Assembly: GCA_021781745.1 (NCBI GenBank)
Contig: JAJXWH010000004.1
Span: 62,001 to 126,000 of the forward strand
From: Bacillota bacterium
Lineage (GTDB): Bacteria; Bacillota; Clostridia; Clostridiales; Clostridiaceae
DNA: 64,000 nt
Reading direction: 5' to 3'
Shown here piece by piece: positions 44,449-54,008 of the stretch. The position numbers were made by a program, and so were the translations under genes. Positions within the stretch are counted from its first letter, which is position 1; the number at the start of each line of letters is the position of its first letter. The notes beneath the pieces are model-generated. The model ran no database searches, was not told the origin of the DNA, and saw nothing but the letters and a program-made list of their open reading frames with translations.

Positions 44449-45690
44449 TTAATTATTTTTGCAGTATTCTTCAATAGTTTCTGCAACAGTTTTTGCTTGA
44501 ACCACAGCTTCAACTACAGTTTTTGCTCCTGTCACTACATCTCCTGATGCAAAAGTTCCTTTTTTAGTTGTATTTCCTTTTTCATCAGTGATTAATAATC
44601 CCCATTTATTAGTATTTAATTCTGTTGTATTTGATACTATATTAGTTCTTGGAGTTTGGCTTACTGCTATTATTGTTGAATCACAATTAAAAAATTCTTC
44701 TTTTCCTGCTATAACTTTTGTTTGCACTTTACCTTGAGAATCAATCACATTTTCTGTAGGAGCCAATCTAATTCCATCTTCTTTTATTTCTATAGGGGAT
44801 TTAAATAATTCAAATTTAATATTATCTTCCTTTGCCTCTCTAATTTCTTGCTTTGTTGCAGACATTTCATCAAAGCCTTTTCTATATATTATGGTTACTT
44901 CTTTTGCTCCGTTTCTTATTGCACTTCTCGCAGCATCCATTGCTACATTTCCTGCACCTATAACTGCTACCTTATCCCCTAATCTATAAATTTCAGGTGA
45001 TTTTAAATAATCAATTGCAAAATGTACATTTCCAAGTGTCTCACCTTTAATGTTTAGCGTCTTTGGATTCCATACTCCTGTTCCAATAAAAACAGCTTTA
45101 TATCCATCTTCAAATAGTCTATCTAATGAAATTACTGGTCCAATAAGAGTATTTGGCCTAATTTTCACTCCGAGTTCTATTAGCTTGTCTTCAATAGTAT
45201 CTATTAATGACTTAGGAAGCCTATATTCAGGAATACCATACCTTAATACTCCACCTATTTTAACGTGTGCATCAAATATTGTTATATTATAACCCTTTTT
45301 AGCTAATATAAATGCAATTGTAATTCCTGCTGGTCCTCCACCTATTATTGCTATTCTATCCTTATCTTTGGGCACATTTTCAAACTTGATTTCTTCTAGG
45401 TATTTCTTTGATATTTCATGCTCTATATCATGAAAATTAATTGGTTCCCCTTTTATCCCTTTTACGCAATTTCCTTTACATTGATCTTCATGAATACAGA
45501 CTAATGAACATATAGCTGACAATGGATTATTTTCAAATAAAATTTCACCTGCTTCTTTAAACTTCCCATCTTTATACAGACCAATAACTTCTGGTATAGC
45601 TGTGTTAATTGGACAGTGAGCCTTACAATTAGGTTTTTTGCATAACAGACACCTATTAGCTTCATTTAACAAAATAGTATTATTTTCCAT
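44449..45690 (-). CDS. GltD-like NAD(P)-dependent FAD oxidoreductase
   Basis: A stand-alone relative of the small subunit of glutamate synthase, 413 residues. N-terminal Cys motifs for two iron-sulfur clusters ('CLLCKKPNCKAHCP', 'CSLVCIHEDQCKGNC'), then an FAD site 'IAIIGGGPAGITIAFILAKKGY' near residue 112 and an NAD(P)H site 'VAVIGAGNVAMDAARSAIRNGA' near residue 245, ending 'GTFASGDVVTGAKTVVEAV'. It can pass electrons between NAD(P)H and a partner. No gltB, preTA or nfn partner gene is adjacent, so the partner is unknown. RBS AAGGAGG. Confidence 0.88.
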   Translation of the reverse strand: MENNTILLNEANRCLLCKKPNCKAHCPINTAIPEVIGLYKDGKFKEAGEILFENNPLSAICSLVCIHEDQCKGNCVKGIKGEPINFHDIEHEISKKYLEEIKFENVPKDKDRIAIIGGGPAGITIAFILAKKGYNITIFDAHVKIGGVLRYGIPEYRLPKSLIDTIEDKLIELGVKIRPNTLIGPVISLDRLFEDGYKAVFIGTGVWNPKTLNIKGETLGNVHFAIDYLKSPEIYRLGDKVAVIGAGNVAMDAARSAIRNGAKEVTIIYRKGFDEMSATKQEIREAKEDNIKFELFKSPIEIKEDGIRLAPTENVIDSQGKVQTKVIAGKEEFFNCDSTIIAVSQTPRTNIVSNTTELNTNKWGLLITDEKGNTTKKGTFASGDVVTGAKTVVEAVVQAKTVAETIEEYCKNN

Positions 45691-45765
45691 TTCATATTCC
45701 TCCTTTTGTATTTTTATATATCTAGTATACTAACTTAAAATAATCTTCATTTCAACCATTAAAAT

Positions 45766-45812
45766 GTAAAATATGCTATACTTTTTATTTAAATAAGAAT
45801 AGCATATTTTAC
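45766..45812 (-). terminator. Hairpin between the phosphatase and the GltD-like gene
   Basis: GTAAAATATGCTAT (45766-45779) pairs perfectly with ATAGCATATTTTAC (45799-45812). It lies 60 bp after the phosphatase stop and before the GltD-like gene. The minus-strand tail ATTTTAATGG is weakly T-rich. Confidence 0.6.
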
Positions 45813-45871
45813 GGCTTTATAATGTTAACTGAATTATACTATACTTTATAGAAAATAATAACACCATTTAA

Positions 45872-46417
45872 CTATTTTTTATATAGATATAGAATTCCAT
45901 TTTGGGGGCTATATATTAATTTCCCTCTGAACTCTCTTTTTTTTAGTTCTTTTTGAAGACTATACATAAAAAAGCCATGGGTAACTATTAATATATTCTC
46001 TGTTTTTTCCCTTTCTGCCTCATTTAATAGCAAATCAACAAACTGTTTAGCCTTTTCTTTAGTTATTCTTCTATTTTCTTCTTGAGATTTATGATTAAAG
46101 TACCATGCAGCTCTACCGCTAACTGCCCAAAACCAATATGGGAGCTTTAAATTACTTTTAAATATAGGATCGATTATAGTTTCTCTAATTAAATCATTCT
46201 GAACTATATTATCCTTATATACATGTTGTGCAGTAATCATCGCTCTTATAAGAGTGCTAGAATAACATTTATCCCACTTTATTCCCATAAGTTCAATATC
46301 TTTTCTAATGACATCGCTTTTATTATAGTTTTCTTCCCACTCTTTGAATTCTTTTGATGTCATAAATAATTTTTTTTGGTAATTAACTTTAAAATGCCTT
46401 ATGAGACCTATTACCAT
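45872..46417 (-). CDS. Histidine phosphatase family protein
   Basis: Protein of 181 residues of the phosphoglycerate-mutase-like superfamily. The catalytic 'LIRHFKVNY' has RHF in place of the usual RHG; 'CYSSTLIRAMITAQHVY' and 'ILIVTHGFFM' supply the second Arg and His. The middle part ('LKLPYWFWAVSGRAAWYFNHKS') is unusually aromatic. The substrate is unknown. It starts 52 bp after the homocysteine methyltransferase gene and probably shares its transcript. RBS GGAGGG. Confidence 0.82.
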   Translation of the reverse strand: MVIGLIRHFKVNYQKKLFMTSKEFKEWEENYNKSDVIRKDIELMGIKWDKCYSSTLIRAMITAQHVYKDNIVQNDLIRETIIDPIFKSNLKLPYWFWAVSGRAAWYFNHKSQEENRRITKEKAKQFVDLLLNEAEREKTENILIVTHGFFMYSLQKELKKREFRGKLIYSPQNGILYLYKK

Positions 46418-46469
46418 AAAAATCCCTCCGGTCTTTTTACTATTAAAAATAAATCATTTTATTTTGTTA

Positions 46470-48251
46470 TTATTCTTTAATTTGTTTTATTATTTCCATC
46501 AACATATTAACTCTATTGAACGGAGTTATAAAATATAGTCCATCACTAATACCTTTTAACTTTTTCCCAATTTCTGCTGCAATTTTTACTCCTACTTCCT
46601 GTGCTTCTTCCTTATTCATGTTTTCAGTAAACATATTTACATATTTCTCAGGGATTGTGACTCCTGGAAGTTCATTGTTTAAAAATATTGCATTTCTGTA
46701 ACTTACAACCGGAAGTAGCCCAGCTAAAATTTTAATATTTGTTCTATCTTTTATTTTTTTTAAAAACTCTATTGCTTCATCATCATATATAGGCTGAGTT
46801 AAAAAGAATTTTGCTCCTTTATCTATTTTCTTTAGCATACGATTAAATTCTACTTCCTTATTTCGCACATTTAAATTTAAAGCACCACCAATTAGTAAAT
46901 TTTCCTCTTTGAAAAATTCTTCATTCATATCGTTAATAAGTTCCATTAATCTAAATGAGTTTAAATTAAATACACTCTTAGTTTCAACCTTACTTGCATC
47001 TGAAATTGGATCTCCTGTAATTGCAAGAATATTTCTTATATTTTCAATGTGAGATGCTATCAAACTTGATCTAATGGCATTTGTATTTTTATCTCTGCAA
47101 CATACATGAGGCATAGCTTCAATGCCTATTTCTCTCTTAATTTTAGCAGCTATTATTGTTGAATCCGCTCGTACTTTTGACATAGGTGAATCTGGAACAG
47201 TTACTAAATCAATATTATTTTCTTTACAAATTTTAGCTCCGGCAATAAGTTTAGAAATATCGGTGTCAATAGGTGCAGACAATTCTATTGCCACCACAAA
47301 CTCGTTATTGTCTAACTTATTTTTAAATGTATTTTCAGTTTTCTTCTTATATTCCTTAGTTTGTTCTTGGTTTTTAATAGTAGTATTTACTTTTTTAGAA
47401 TTTTCATGAATTAATGCAGATAATTCTTTTATATAATTAGGATTTGTTCCACAACAGCCACCAATTATTGATACTCCTAAAGATTTAAATTCGCTAACCT
47501 TTTTGGCAAAGTATATTGGATTGTTAGGATATATAGTTCTTTCATGAATAATTTCCGGATAACCTGCATTAGGAAGCGCCGAAACAATATCACCGCCTAT
47601 ATTAATTTTCTTGATTATTTCAGATATATAAGTTGGACCTGAACCACAATTAAATCCATAGGCATCTATGTACTCAACCTTCTTAACTTCTTTAATTAGT
47701 TTACTTACACTTAGCCCATCTCTTGTGAATCCATCGGGTTTAACTGCAAATTGAGTTAAAATAAAACTATCTTTGTCCTTACTTTTTATATACTCTGAAA
47801 TCTCCTTCAGGTAATTGTAATTACTAAAAGTTTCAAAGATAAAAATCTTGATCCCATCTTCTAAAAAACAATCTGCAATAAATTTATATTCTGTTAAAAT
47901 ATCATCATATGATTCATCTAAATTATCTTCTTTTATCGGACCAATGCTTGCTCCAATAAAAACTGATGTATTTGTTGCAGCATCTTTGGCTATATCTATT
48001 CCAGATTTAATTATATCCTTTAATCTATCTAAAGATACCCCAAGATCATATGTATTTGCTGAAAATGTATTTGTTCTTATTAGATTAGCCCCTGCTTTAA
48101 TATAATCACTATGTATTTTTCTTATTATATCTTTATGGTTTAAATTACCAAACTCACAATAAGATACGTCGTTTCCAGTTAGTTCCGAATAGTACGTTCC
48201 CATTGCTCCATCAGATATTAGTATGTTATTTTGTAAATATTCTTTTATCAT
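46470..48251 (-). CDS. Homocysteine S-methyltransferase / methylenetetrahydrofolate reductase fusion
   Basis: 593 residues. Residues 1-285 are a homocysteine methyltransferase (BHMT-like) domain with the zinc cysteines in 'YGFNCGSGPTYI' and 'IGGCCGTNP'. Residues 310-593 are a MetF-like domain ('VTVPDSPMSKVRADSTIIAAKI', 'ILAITGDPI', 'AKFFLTQPIYDD'). It combines methyl-group production and methionine synthesis in one chain, as in B. subtilis YitJ. I looked for a SAM riboswitch upstream (48252-48436) and did not find one. RBS GGGGAG. Confidence 0.93.
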   Translation of the reverse strand: MIKEYLQNNILISDGAMGTYYSELTGNDVSYCEFGNLNHKDIIRKIHSDYIKAGANLIRTNTFSANTYDLGVSLDRLKDIIKSGIDIAKDAATNTSVFIGASIGPIKEDNLDESYDDILTEYKFIADCFLEDGIKIFIFETFSNYNYLKEISEYIKSKDKDSFILTQFAVKPDGFTRDGLSVSKLIKEVKKVEYIDAYGFNCGSGPTYISEIIKKINIGGDIVSALPNAGYPEIIHERTIYPNNPIYFAKKVSEFKSLGVSIIGGCCGTNPNYIKELSALIHENSKKVNTTIKNQEQTKEYKKKTENTFKNKLDNNEFVVAIELSAPIDTDISKLIAGAKICKENNIDLVTVPDSPMSKVRADSTIIAAKIKREIGIEAMPHVCCRDKNTNAIRSSLIASHIENIRNILAITGDPISDASKVETKSVFNLNSFRLMELINDMNEEFFKEENLLIGGALNLNVRNKEVEFNRMLKKIDKGAKFFLTQPIYDDEAIEFLKKIKDRTNIKILAGLLPVVSYRNAIFLNNELPGVTIPEKYVNMFTENMNKEEAQEVGVKIAAEIGKKLKGISDGLYFITPFNRVNMLMEIIKQIKE

Positions 48252-48375
48252 TTAAATCTCCCCAAATCCTTATTAATAATACTTACTTGTTAGTATACTA
48301 TAAATTTCGAATATAGTCCTTAATTTTTAATTTAAATTAATTTTTCTTTTTAATTTACAAAAGCTTTATATTAGA

Positions 48376-48417
48376 CAAAAAAGTAGGCTCATCTTCTGCA
48401 AGATAAACCTACTTTTT
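48376..48417 (-). terminator. Terminator of sigI-rsgI
   Basis: Stem AAAAAGTAGG / CCTACTTTTT with an inner ATCTT/AAGAT pair, followed on the minus strand by TTTTTT. It starts 20 bp after the rsgI stop. Confidence 0.88.
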
Positions 48418-48436
48418 AGAACATCTTAAATAAATG

Positions 48437-49564
48437 TTATTTTTTTATATCTTTACTAATGTCATCAGTTTTAGATGGTTCTAATGGTATTTTGTTAGAA
48501 TTATCATCAATTTTACCTGAGGTAGTATTATTTTGAATAGCTCCACCATTATCAGGCACTATATTAATAACATCATCTTTAGCTGGCTTTGATGTTCCAT
48601 TTTTATCACTTTGCGCTGGAGCATCTGGTTCTAACTGCAAAACATCATCATTACCTTTATCAGGTTTAATAGTATTATCTTTTCCTTTTCCAGCATCACT
48701 ATTAGGATTTGTATTATCAGCTGGTGCGTTTATAACTGGTTTATCTGCTGCAGGTTTATCTGGTCTTACATCTATACTAGGATTTACTGCTGGATTAACT
48801 TCCGTATCCTTCTCATCTTTTGCATCCCATTGAATAACATTATCCTTATCCTTTATACTTGCAGTTATTTCCTTTACCGATGCTACGTCTATTTTTTTCT
48901 TAGTCTCTTCATCAACAACTTTTTTAGATGCTTCATATCTTCCTAAGCTTATGCCTTTTGTCTTAGCTTCATCAACATCTTCTTTATCACCTTTTACATA
49001 GGTTACTGTTACATCTTCTGAACTAAAAGTTGATTTAATAGCATCTTGCACATTCTTTTCATAAGTACTATTATCTCCATTTTGCACAAATGCAAAACCA
49101 ACTAATACATCTTTATTTGCATCCAAATAATTTTTTGCTACAAGCTTTTCTTTTATTTTTTGTATTCCATCATCTATGGTCATATCCGTAATATCTGAAA
49201 AATCTATATTTTTACCATCAGCATTAACACCTTCAACCTTAATAATCTTTAAATTGCTATCAACTTCTATTTGTATACTAGGATTAATATCCAGACTAAC
49301 AACTGCATATGCCGTCTCTGATTTCATAGTATGAAAGAAGGTGAATACTATTAAAAATAATGCAGCTATAGATCCAAGAGCTTTAAATAAATTATTATGC
49401 CTATAAATCTTATTTGAAGTATTTTTTATAATATCATCATCAAAATAAAATATCTTTTGTCCTACTTTCATATCATGTTTAGCTGCTATCTTATCCATAA
49501 CACCTTCATCATTTAATGCTATGGCATAGTTTTTCTTAACTTCCATTATTATTCCCTTATTCAT
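48437..49564 (-). CDS. rsgI: RsgI-type anti-sigma-I factor
   Basis: Single-pass membrane protein of 375 residues. Cytoplasmic RsgI N-terminal domain (residues 1-55, 'GIIMEVKKNYAIALNDEGVMDKI'), one membrane helix (about 62-78, 'ALGSIAALFLIVFTFFH'), the conserved extracellular RsgI core (about 85-200, 'AVVSLDINPSIQIEVDSNLKIIKVEGVN'), then a low-complexity Pro/Asp/Lys tail (about 250-375). It should hold SigI inactive. Unlike cellulosome-type RsgI proteins there is no carbohydrate-binding or protease domain. Starts 9 bp after sigI. Confidence 0.9.
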   Translation of the reverse strand: MNKGIIMEVKKNYAIALNDEGVMDKIAAKHDMKVGQKIFYFDDDIIKNTSNKIYRHNNLFKALGSIAALFLIVFTFFHTMKSETAYAVVSLDINPSIQIEVDSNLKIIKVEGVNADGKNIDFSDITDMTIDDGIQKIKEKLVAKNYLDANKDVLVGFAFVQNGDNSTYEKNVQDAIKSTFSSEDVTVTYVKGDKEDVDEAKTKGISLGRYEASKKVVDEETKKKIDVASVKEITASIKDKDNVIQWDAKDEKDTEVNPAVNPSIDVRPDKPAADKPVINAPADNTNPNSDAGKGKDNTIKPDKGNDDVLQLEPDAPAQSDKNGTSKPAKDDVINIVPDNGGAIQNNTTSGKIDDNSNKIPLEPSKTDDISKDIKK

Positions 49565-49573
49565 TTATTTCAC

Positions 49574-50239
49574 CTACTTCCTGATCCAATTCTTTAAAGC
49601 ACTGAGATTTTTATCAATTATTATCACAACGGAAATAATGAATTTTTTACTTCTTTTTATTACCTTTTCTGTAACTGAATATTTTAGTACAATTCTTTTT
49701 ATAGGAAGTCTTTTCTTCAAATACATAAAAGATATAAATTCTTCCTCTTTGCTTATTTCCTCAGATAACAATATAGCATTTTTTCTCGTTGCCTGCTGTT
49801 TGGGAGCTTCATTCACCAAATCTTCCAAAGTAAAACCAAATGAACTTATTTCAGATTTAAGCCTATTTATTTCATCTACTAATATGCTATTATCTTGCTC
49901 TTGCTCTATATACTCATCTTTAATTTCAAGTCCCTTGTCCACTAATTCTTCAAAGGATGAATGTTGATGCTTATTTTCACCTTTCAAATAATTTTTTATT
50001 CTGCTGGCTATAACAAGTTTTGCAAAAGATAAAAAATGACCCTTCTCATTATCATATCTTTCAATTGCTTCATGAAATCCAAGTAAAGCTATACTTAACT
50101 CCTCATCATTTTCGCATGATACATATCTCCCTGTTACATCAGAAATACTTTTTATTATAAAAGGCATATGATTTTTTATAAGTTCATTTATATTTGTGTT
50201 CTTGTCAACATTTAAATCAATTAAAACACATTCGAGCAT
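49574..50239 (-). CDS. sigI: RNA polymerase sigma factor, SigI family
   Basis: Sigma factor of 221 residues. The sigma-70 region 2 segment 'FIIKSISDVTGRYVSCENDEELSIALLGFHEAIERYDNEKGHFLSFAKLVIASRIKNYL' is clear, followed by a basic C-terminal HTH-like part ('KRLPIKRIVLKYSVTEKVIKRSKKFI') typical of SigI. Paired with rsgI, 9 bp downstream. SigI responds to heat or wall/polysaccharide signals in other Firmicutes. RBS AAGGGAG lies 8 bp before the ATG. No typical SigI autoregulatory promoter was found upstream. Confidence 0.9.
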   Translation of the reverse strand: MLECVLIDLNVDKNTNINELIKNHMPFIIKSISDVTGRYVSCENDEELSIALLGFHEAIERYDNEKGHFLSFAKLVIASRIKNYLKGENKHQHSSFEELVDKGLEIKDEYIEQEQDNSILVDEINRLKSEISSFGFTLEDLVNEAPKQQATRKNAILLSEEISKEEEFISFMYLKKRLPIKRIVLKYSVTEKVIKRSKKFIISVVIIIDKNLSALKNWIRK

Positions 50240-50674
50240 TCCATACGCTCCCTTCCCCGGTCATTATAATATACAAAATAATCTATTATTTTTGGTACTT
50301 TTTATTAAATAAATGAAAAACTTTTATTCGAAGTTTTATTTTAACATTTCTAAATTTTATCTTAGTATTATAAGATTCATACTTTTAAAGTAAATATTTT
50401 TTAATTTCAAAAGCTTTTTTAATTATACCATGTATTAAATTTTTTTTTAATTTAATTATTTAAAAAGATATTTATTTATCGGAATAATTATGACATTTTT
50501 TAAAATTATTTATATATTTTATTATTTCTCCCTTCGATATACAAATATATAAAGTGAGTTTGATAATTAAAAAAGACAAAAATAATGTTCATCACTTACC
50601 ATACGATTCAAGTCTTTATTTTTTTTCAAAGACATAAAAAAATTTTTTAGCTAAGAACAATTCATAATAATCTA
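50240..50674. other. AT-rich intergenic region upstream of sigI
   Basis: No coding frame of note. TATAAT-like sequence near 50263-50268 on the minus strand without a good -35. Three alternating hexamers (AAAGAC at 50572, GTCTTT at 50612, AAAGAC at 50628) could form two mutually exclusive short hairpins; significance is doubtful. Confidence 0.45.
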
Positions 50675-50722
50675 AATAAAATAAAAGGAGCTTAGAGACC
50701 GGCGAAGGACACTCTAAGCTCC
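50675..50722 (-). terminator. GC-rich terminator downstream of the J-domain gene
   Basis: GGAGCTTAGAG (50687-50697) and CTCTAAGCTCC (50712-50722) form a perfect 11-bp stem, with a 14-nt loop that reads TGTCCTTCGCCGGT on the minus strand, followed by TTTTATTTTATTT. A second small hairpin (AGCACTT/AACTGCT, about 50728-50750) precedes it. Strong terminator; possibly the 3' half of a small RNA. Confidence 0.8.
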
Positions 50723-50813
50723 AAATCAGCACTTTACGTACCAACTGCTTATTAAGAATAACACAATTATTAGTTTTTATCAACTTAAATAATTAAAATA
50801 ATTTTATAATTGA

Positions 50814-51317
50814 TTAACACATTCCACCGTTATTATTACTGCTATTGTCTCCTCCACAAGCGTTCATATTATTAGTATTAGGTTTCACATTTTTATTAGC
50901 ATAATTTTTCATATAATCAATTACTCTTGATTGTAATTTATTTAAGCTATTTAAATATTCGTAATTATCTGGTTCTAATTCTACTGCTTTTTTTAAATAA
51001 TTCACCCCACTTTCAAACCAGCCCTTTTGTACTGAGATAAATCCTTGTAGATAATTCCATTCCGCTGAATTTGCATTATTAATCAAATTTAACTTTGCTT
51101 CAGCAGCTGAAAAATTCTTCATGTCAATTAAATTTCTAACTTCTTTGTACAAATTGCCGTTTATGATTCGCTCATATGCTGCACTAATAGTTAAAATTTT
51201 CTGCTTAGTATTTTGATCTTGGTTTTGTGTATATTCTTCAATCATATCTTTAAATTTATTTTTAATTTCTTCTTCAGAAGCGTTCTCATCAATATCTAAA
51301 ACCTCATATGGATTCAA
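50814..51317 (-). CDS. J-domain-like protein with TPR segment, lacking HPD
   Basis: Protein of 167 residues. Residues 1-55 resemble a DnaJ J-domain ('NPYEVLDIDENASEEEIKNKFKDMIEEY'), but the HPD motif needed to stimulate DnaK is absent. A TPR pair follows ('AEWNYLQGFISVQKGWFESGVNYLKKAVELEPDNYEYLNSLNKL'), then an Asn-rich tail with two Cys (NACGGDNSS and final MC). Starts with TTG, AGAGGTG 8 bp upstream. Lies 150 bp after recQ with no terminator between. Role unknown; a scaffold rather than a co-chaperone is likely. Confidence 0.78.
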   Translation of the reverse strand: MNPYEVLDIDENASEEEIKNKFKDMIEEYTQNQDQNTKQKILTISAAYERIINGNLYKEVRNLIDMKNFSAAEAKLNLINNANSAEWNYLQGFISVQKGWFESGVNYLKKAVELEPDNYEYLNSLNKLQSRVIDYMKNYANKNVKPNTNNMNACGGDNSSNNNGGMC

Positions 51318-51467
51318 TATAATAGCACCTCTTTATAATACTTTTTACACTATTAATTATATTTATAAAAGTTGGTAATATTCTTATGGTAAAAACAAAT
51401 ATAACACAAATTTATAAAAATTAGTATATAAATTATTTTTTCATAGCATTCTGTCTCTTTAAAAGGT

Positions 51468-53918
51468 TTATGAATAATAGTGTTTCAAAATTATAGATCT
51501 TATAGTTTCATATTTAATATGAGATGGCAATTCCTTCTTTAATACATTTATTTTATCATGTCCATTTTTTTCACAAACATTTATAACCAATCCGACATCG
51601 TTTGGATTATAAAACTCTTCTAGATTTATATCAAATATATTCTCACCAAATTCTTTTATGTAATCCGTAACATAACCTAAAATAGTTGATATTGAAAGTT
51701 CTATCTTTTCTGATATCTCATGAATATTTATTTTCTCCTTAAGCATATCAATTGCAATTTCATTACTCTCTCGCTCTTCTCCATCAATTACAACTTTTCT
51801 TCTTTTTCTTTCAACCCAAGTTATTTCCTTTTGATTGTGTTCTAAATAATTATTTACTATTTTTACAATTTCATCTCCATATAAAGCTATTTTTTTAGGC
51901 CCTATTCCGCTTATATCCTTTAATTTTTCTAATGAACTAGGATATCTTCCACTTATTTCTTTTAATGTATTCATAGTTAAAATCGCTTGAGGTAATACCT
52001 TTTCTTTCTTAGCAAATTCTTTTCTAGTTTCATCTAATATATTATACAATTCTAAATCAGTATTAATTTCTAATTTATAATCCTCATTTTTGTCTTCATA
52101 AGCGTCAGAATTTGATGTAGTTACTAAAGTATTAGATACTTGGACATTATGCTCTTCTACATATTGTTTTATTGTTTTTTCAAATACTTTTCCATACTTA
52201 TTGTATTTTACTTCCCCGACTCCAGATATCTTCAGCATTGACTCTTTTGAAATTGGATAATTTACAGCCATATCTCTCAAAGTTACATCCCCAAATATAA
52301 TATAAGGCGGAACGCCATTTTCTTTTGCAAGTTCTTGTCTTATTGATCTTAGAATTTCAAATAATTCATTATCTTCCTTAGCTTTTGCTTCTATCTTAAA
52401 TTCCTTTAACTCTACCTTTTCCTGCGATGTTAACACCCTTCTGGATTTTTCATTTAAACTTAGTACAGGATATGTACCTTCAACAACAGTAATATAGCCA
52501 TGGGAAATTAGTGTATTAATAAAATTTTTTAATTTTTCATTTGAGTATTCTTTCATTAATCCATAAGTTGATAATTCGTCAAAATGAAATTGAATAACTT
52601 TTTTATTCTTGGAGCCTCTAAGAACGTCAACAAGCATTCCGATACCAAATTTATGTTTCATTCTATAAATGCAAGAAAGAACTTTTTGTGCTTCAATTGT
52701 TTTATCTACAAATTCACCTTCGTTTAAACAATTACTACAATTGCCACAATGATCTCCATATTCTTCTCCAAAATACTCTAAAATATATTTTCTATAACAA
52801 CTATTACTATGTACAAAGTCCATCATTTGTTGAAGTTTTCTATATTGATTATTTTTTCTCTCAGAATCTTCGATTGAATTTTCAATTAAATATTTTTGAA
52901 CTTGAACATCTTGTGGTGAGAATAATAATATGCATTCGCTCTTATCTCCATCTCTACCTGCTCTACCAATCTCTTGATAATAACTTTCTATATTTCTTGG
53001 CATATTATAATGAACAACATATCTTATGTTAGGTTTATCTATTCCCATCCCAAAAGCATTTGTAGCTACCATTATACTTGATCTATCAAATATAAAATTT
53101 TCTTGGTTTTCTTTTCTATTCTTTTCAGATAAGCCCGCGTGATAGTATGTTACATTGTACCCATTAGTTTTCAATTCTCCATATATATTCTCAACTTCTT
53201 TTCGTGTTGCAGCATATATAATACCAGAAACTTCTTTGTTACTTTCTATAAAATTATTTAAATATTCTTTCTTACTGCCACCTTTAATTACATTTATAAG
53301 TAAATTCTCTCTGTCAAAACCAGTTATAAATACTTTAGGTTTTTTTAATTTAAGAAGAGTGATAATATCTTTCTGTACCTCTTCTGATGCTGTTGCAGTA
53401 AATGCAGTTATTATTGGCCTATTTTCAAGCAGGCCTATAAACTGCGAAATCTTTCTATAGCTTACTCTAAAATCATGTCCCCATTGTGATATACAGTGTG
53501 CTTCATCCACTGCTATTTGAGAAATATTGCATTTTGAAATTATATTTATAAATTCATAAGATTCTAATCGTTCAGGGGCAATATAAAGTATTTTAATTTC
53601 TCCTCTTTCAAGATTATTTATAACTTCACTTTCTTCAACTGCACTTAATGTACTATTAATCAAAGCACCTTTAATCCCCATATCTTTCAAAGTATCCACT
53701 TGATCCTTCATAAGAGATATAAGAGGAGATATTACAATGGTTATTCCGTCTAGCATTAGAGCGGGAATCTGATAACAAATAGATTTACCGCCACCAGTTG
53801 GCATTATAGCAAGTACATCTTCTCCTTTGATGATTTTATCAATAATATCTTCTTGTCCTTTTCTAAAAGATTTATATCCATAATATTTTTCTAAAAAATC
53901 ACCTGCATGGTTTATCAT
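51468..53918 (-). CDS. recQ: ATP-dependent DNA helicase RecQ with two HRDC domains
   Basis: DNA repair helicase of 816 residues. Motif I 'IMPTGGGKSICYQIPAL', DEAH box ('AVDEAHCISQWGHDFR'), 'ATNAFGMGIDKPNIRYVVHY' and 'QEIGRAGRDG' are intact. Zinc cysteines lie near residues 375-400 ('CYRKYILEYFGEEYGDHCGNCSNC'). A winged-helix region, two HRDC domains (about 520-595 and 625-700) and a C-terminal helix-turn-helix region complete it. ATG at 53918 is chosen over TTG at 53921 for its better distance (9 bp) from GGAG. Confidence 0.94.
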   Translation of the reverse strand: MINHAGDFLEKYYGYKSFRKGQEDIIDKIIKGEDVLAIMPTGGGKSICYQIPALMLDGITIVISPLISLMKDQVDTLKDMGIKGALINSTLSAVEESEVINNLERGEIKILYIAPERLESYEFINIISKCNISQIAVDEAHCISQWGHDFRVSYRKISQFIGLLENRPIITAFTATASEEVQKDIITLLKLKKPKVFITGFDRENLLINVIKGGSKKEYLNNFIESNKEVSGIIYAATRKEVENIYGELKTNGYNVTYYHAGLSEKNRKENQENFIFDRSSIMVATNAFGMGIDKPNIRYVVHYNMPRNIESYYQEIGRAGRDGDKSECILLFSPQDVQVQKYLIENSIEDSERKNNQYRKLQQMMDFVHSNSCYRKYILEYFGEEYGDHCGNCSNCLNEGEFVDKTIEAQKVLSCIYRMKHKFGIGMLVDVLRGSKNKKVIQFHFDELSTYGLMKEYSNEKLKNFINTLISHGYITVVEGTYPVLSLNEKSRRVLTSQEKVELKEFKIEAKAKEDNELFEILRSIRQELAKENGVPPYIIFGDVTLRDMAVNYPISKESMLKISGVGEVKYNKYGKVFEKTIKQYVEEHNVQVSNTLVTTSNSDAYEDKNEDYKLEINTDLELYNILDETRKEFAKKEKVLPQAILTMNTLKEISGRYPSSLEKLKDISGIGPKKIALYGDEIVKIVNNYLEHNQKEITWVERKRRKVVIDGEERESNEIAIDMLKEKINIHEISEKIELSISTILGYVTDYIKEFGENIFDINLEEFYNPNDVGLVINVCEKNGHDKINVLKKELPSHIKYETIRSIILKHYYS

Positions 53919-54008
53919 CAATTTTTACTCCTATCTTAACAAGTCTTGTATTAATATTATAATATCATATTTTATTATTGACTTAAGTCCATATTATCTA
54001 ATCACATT

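Noticed and set aside
44449..45690. Glutamate synthase small subunit proper
   Set aside because: No large-subunit gene is adjacent and the protein is a stand-alone GltD-like oxidoreductase, so a gltD symbol would overstate the evidence.
48252..48436. Possible SAM riboswitch before the homocysteine methyltransferase/MTHFR gene
   Set aside because: The leader up to the neighbouring terminator is too short and AT-rich, and lacks the conserved S-box stems.
50572..50633. Alternating AAAGAC/GTCTTT hexamers as a switch-like leader
   Set aside because: Six-base pairings in AT-rich DNA more than 300 bp from sigI are likely to be chance.
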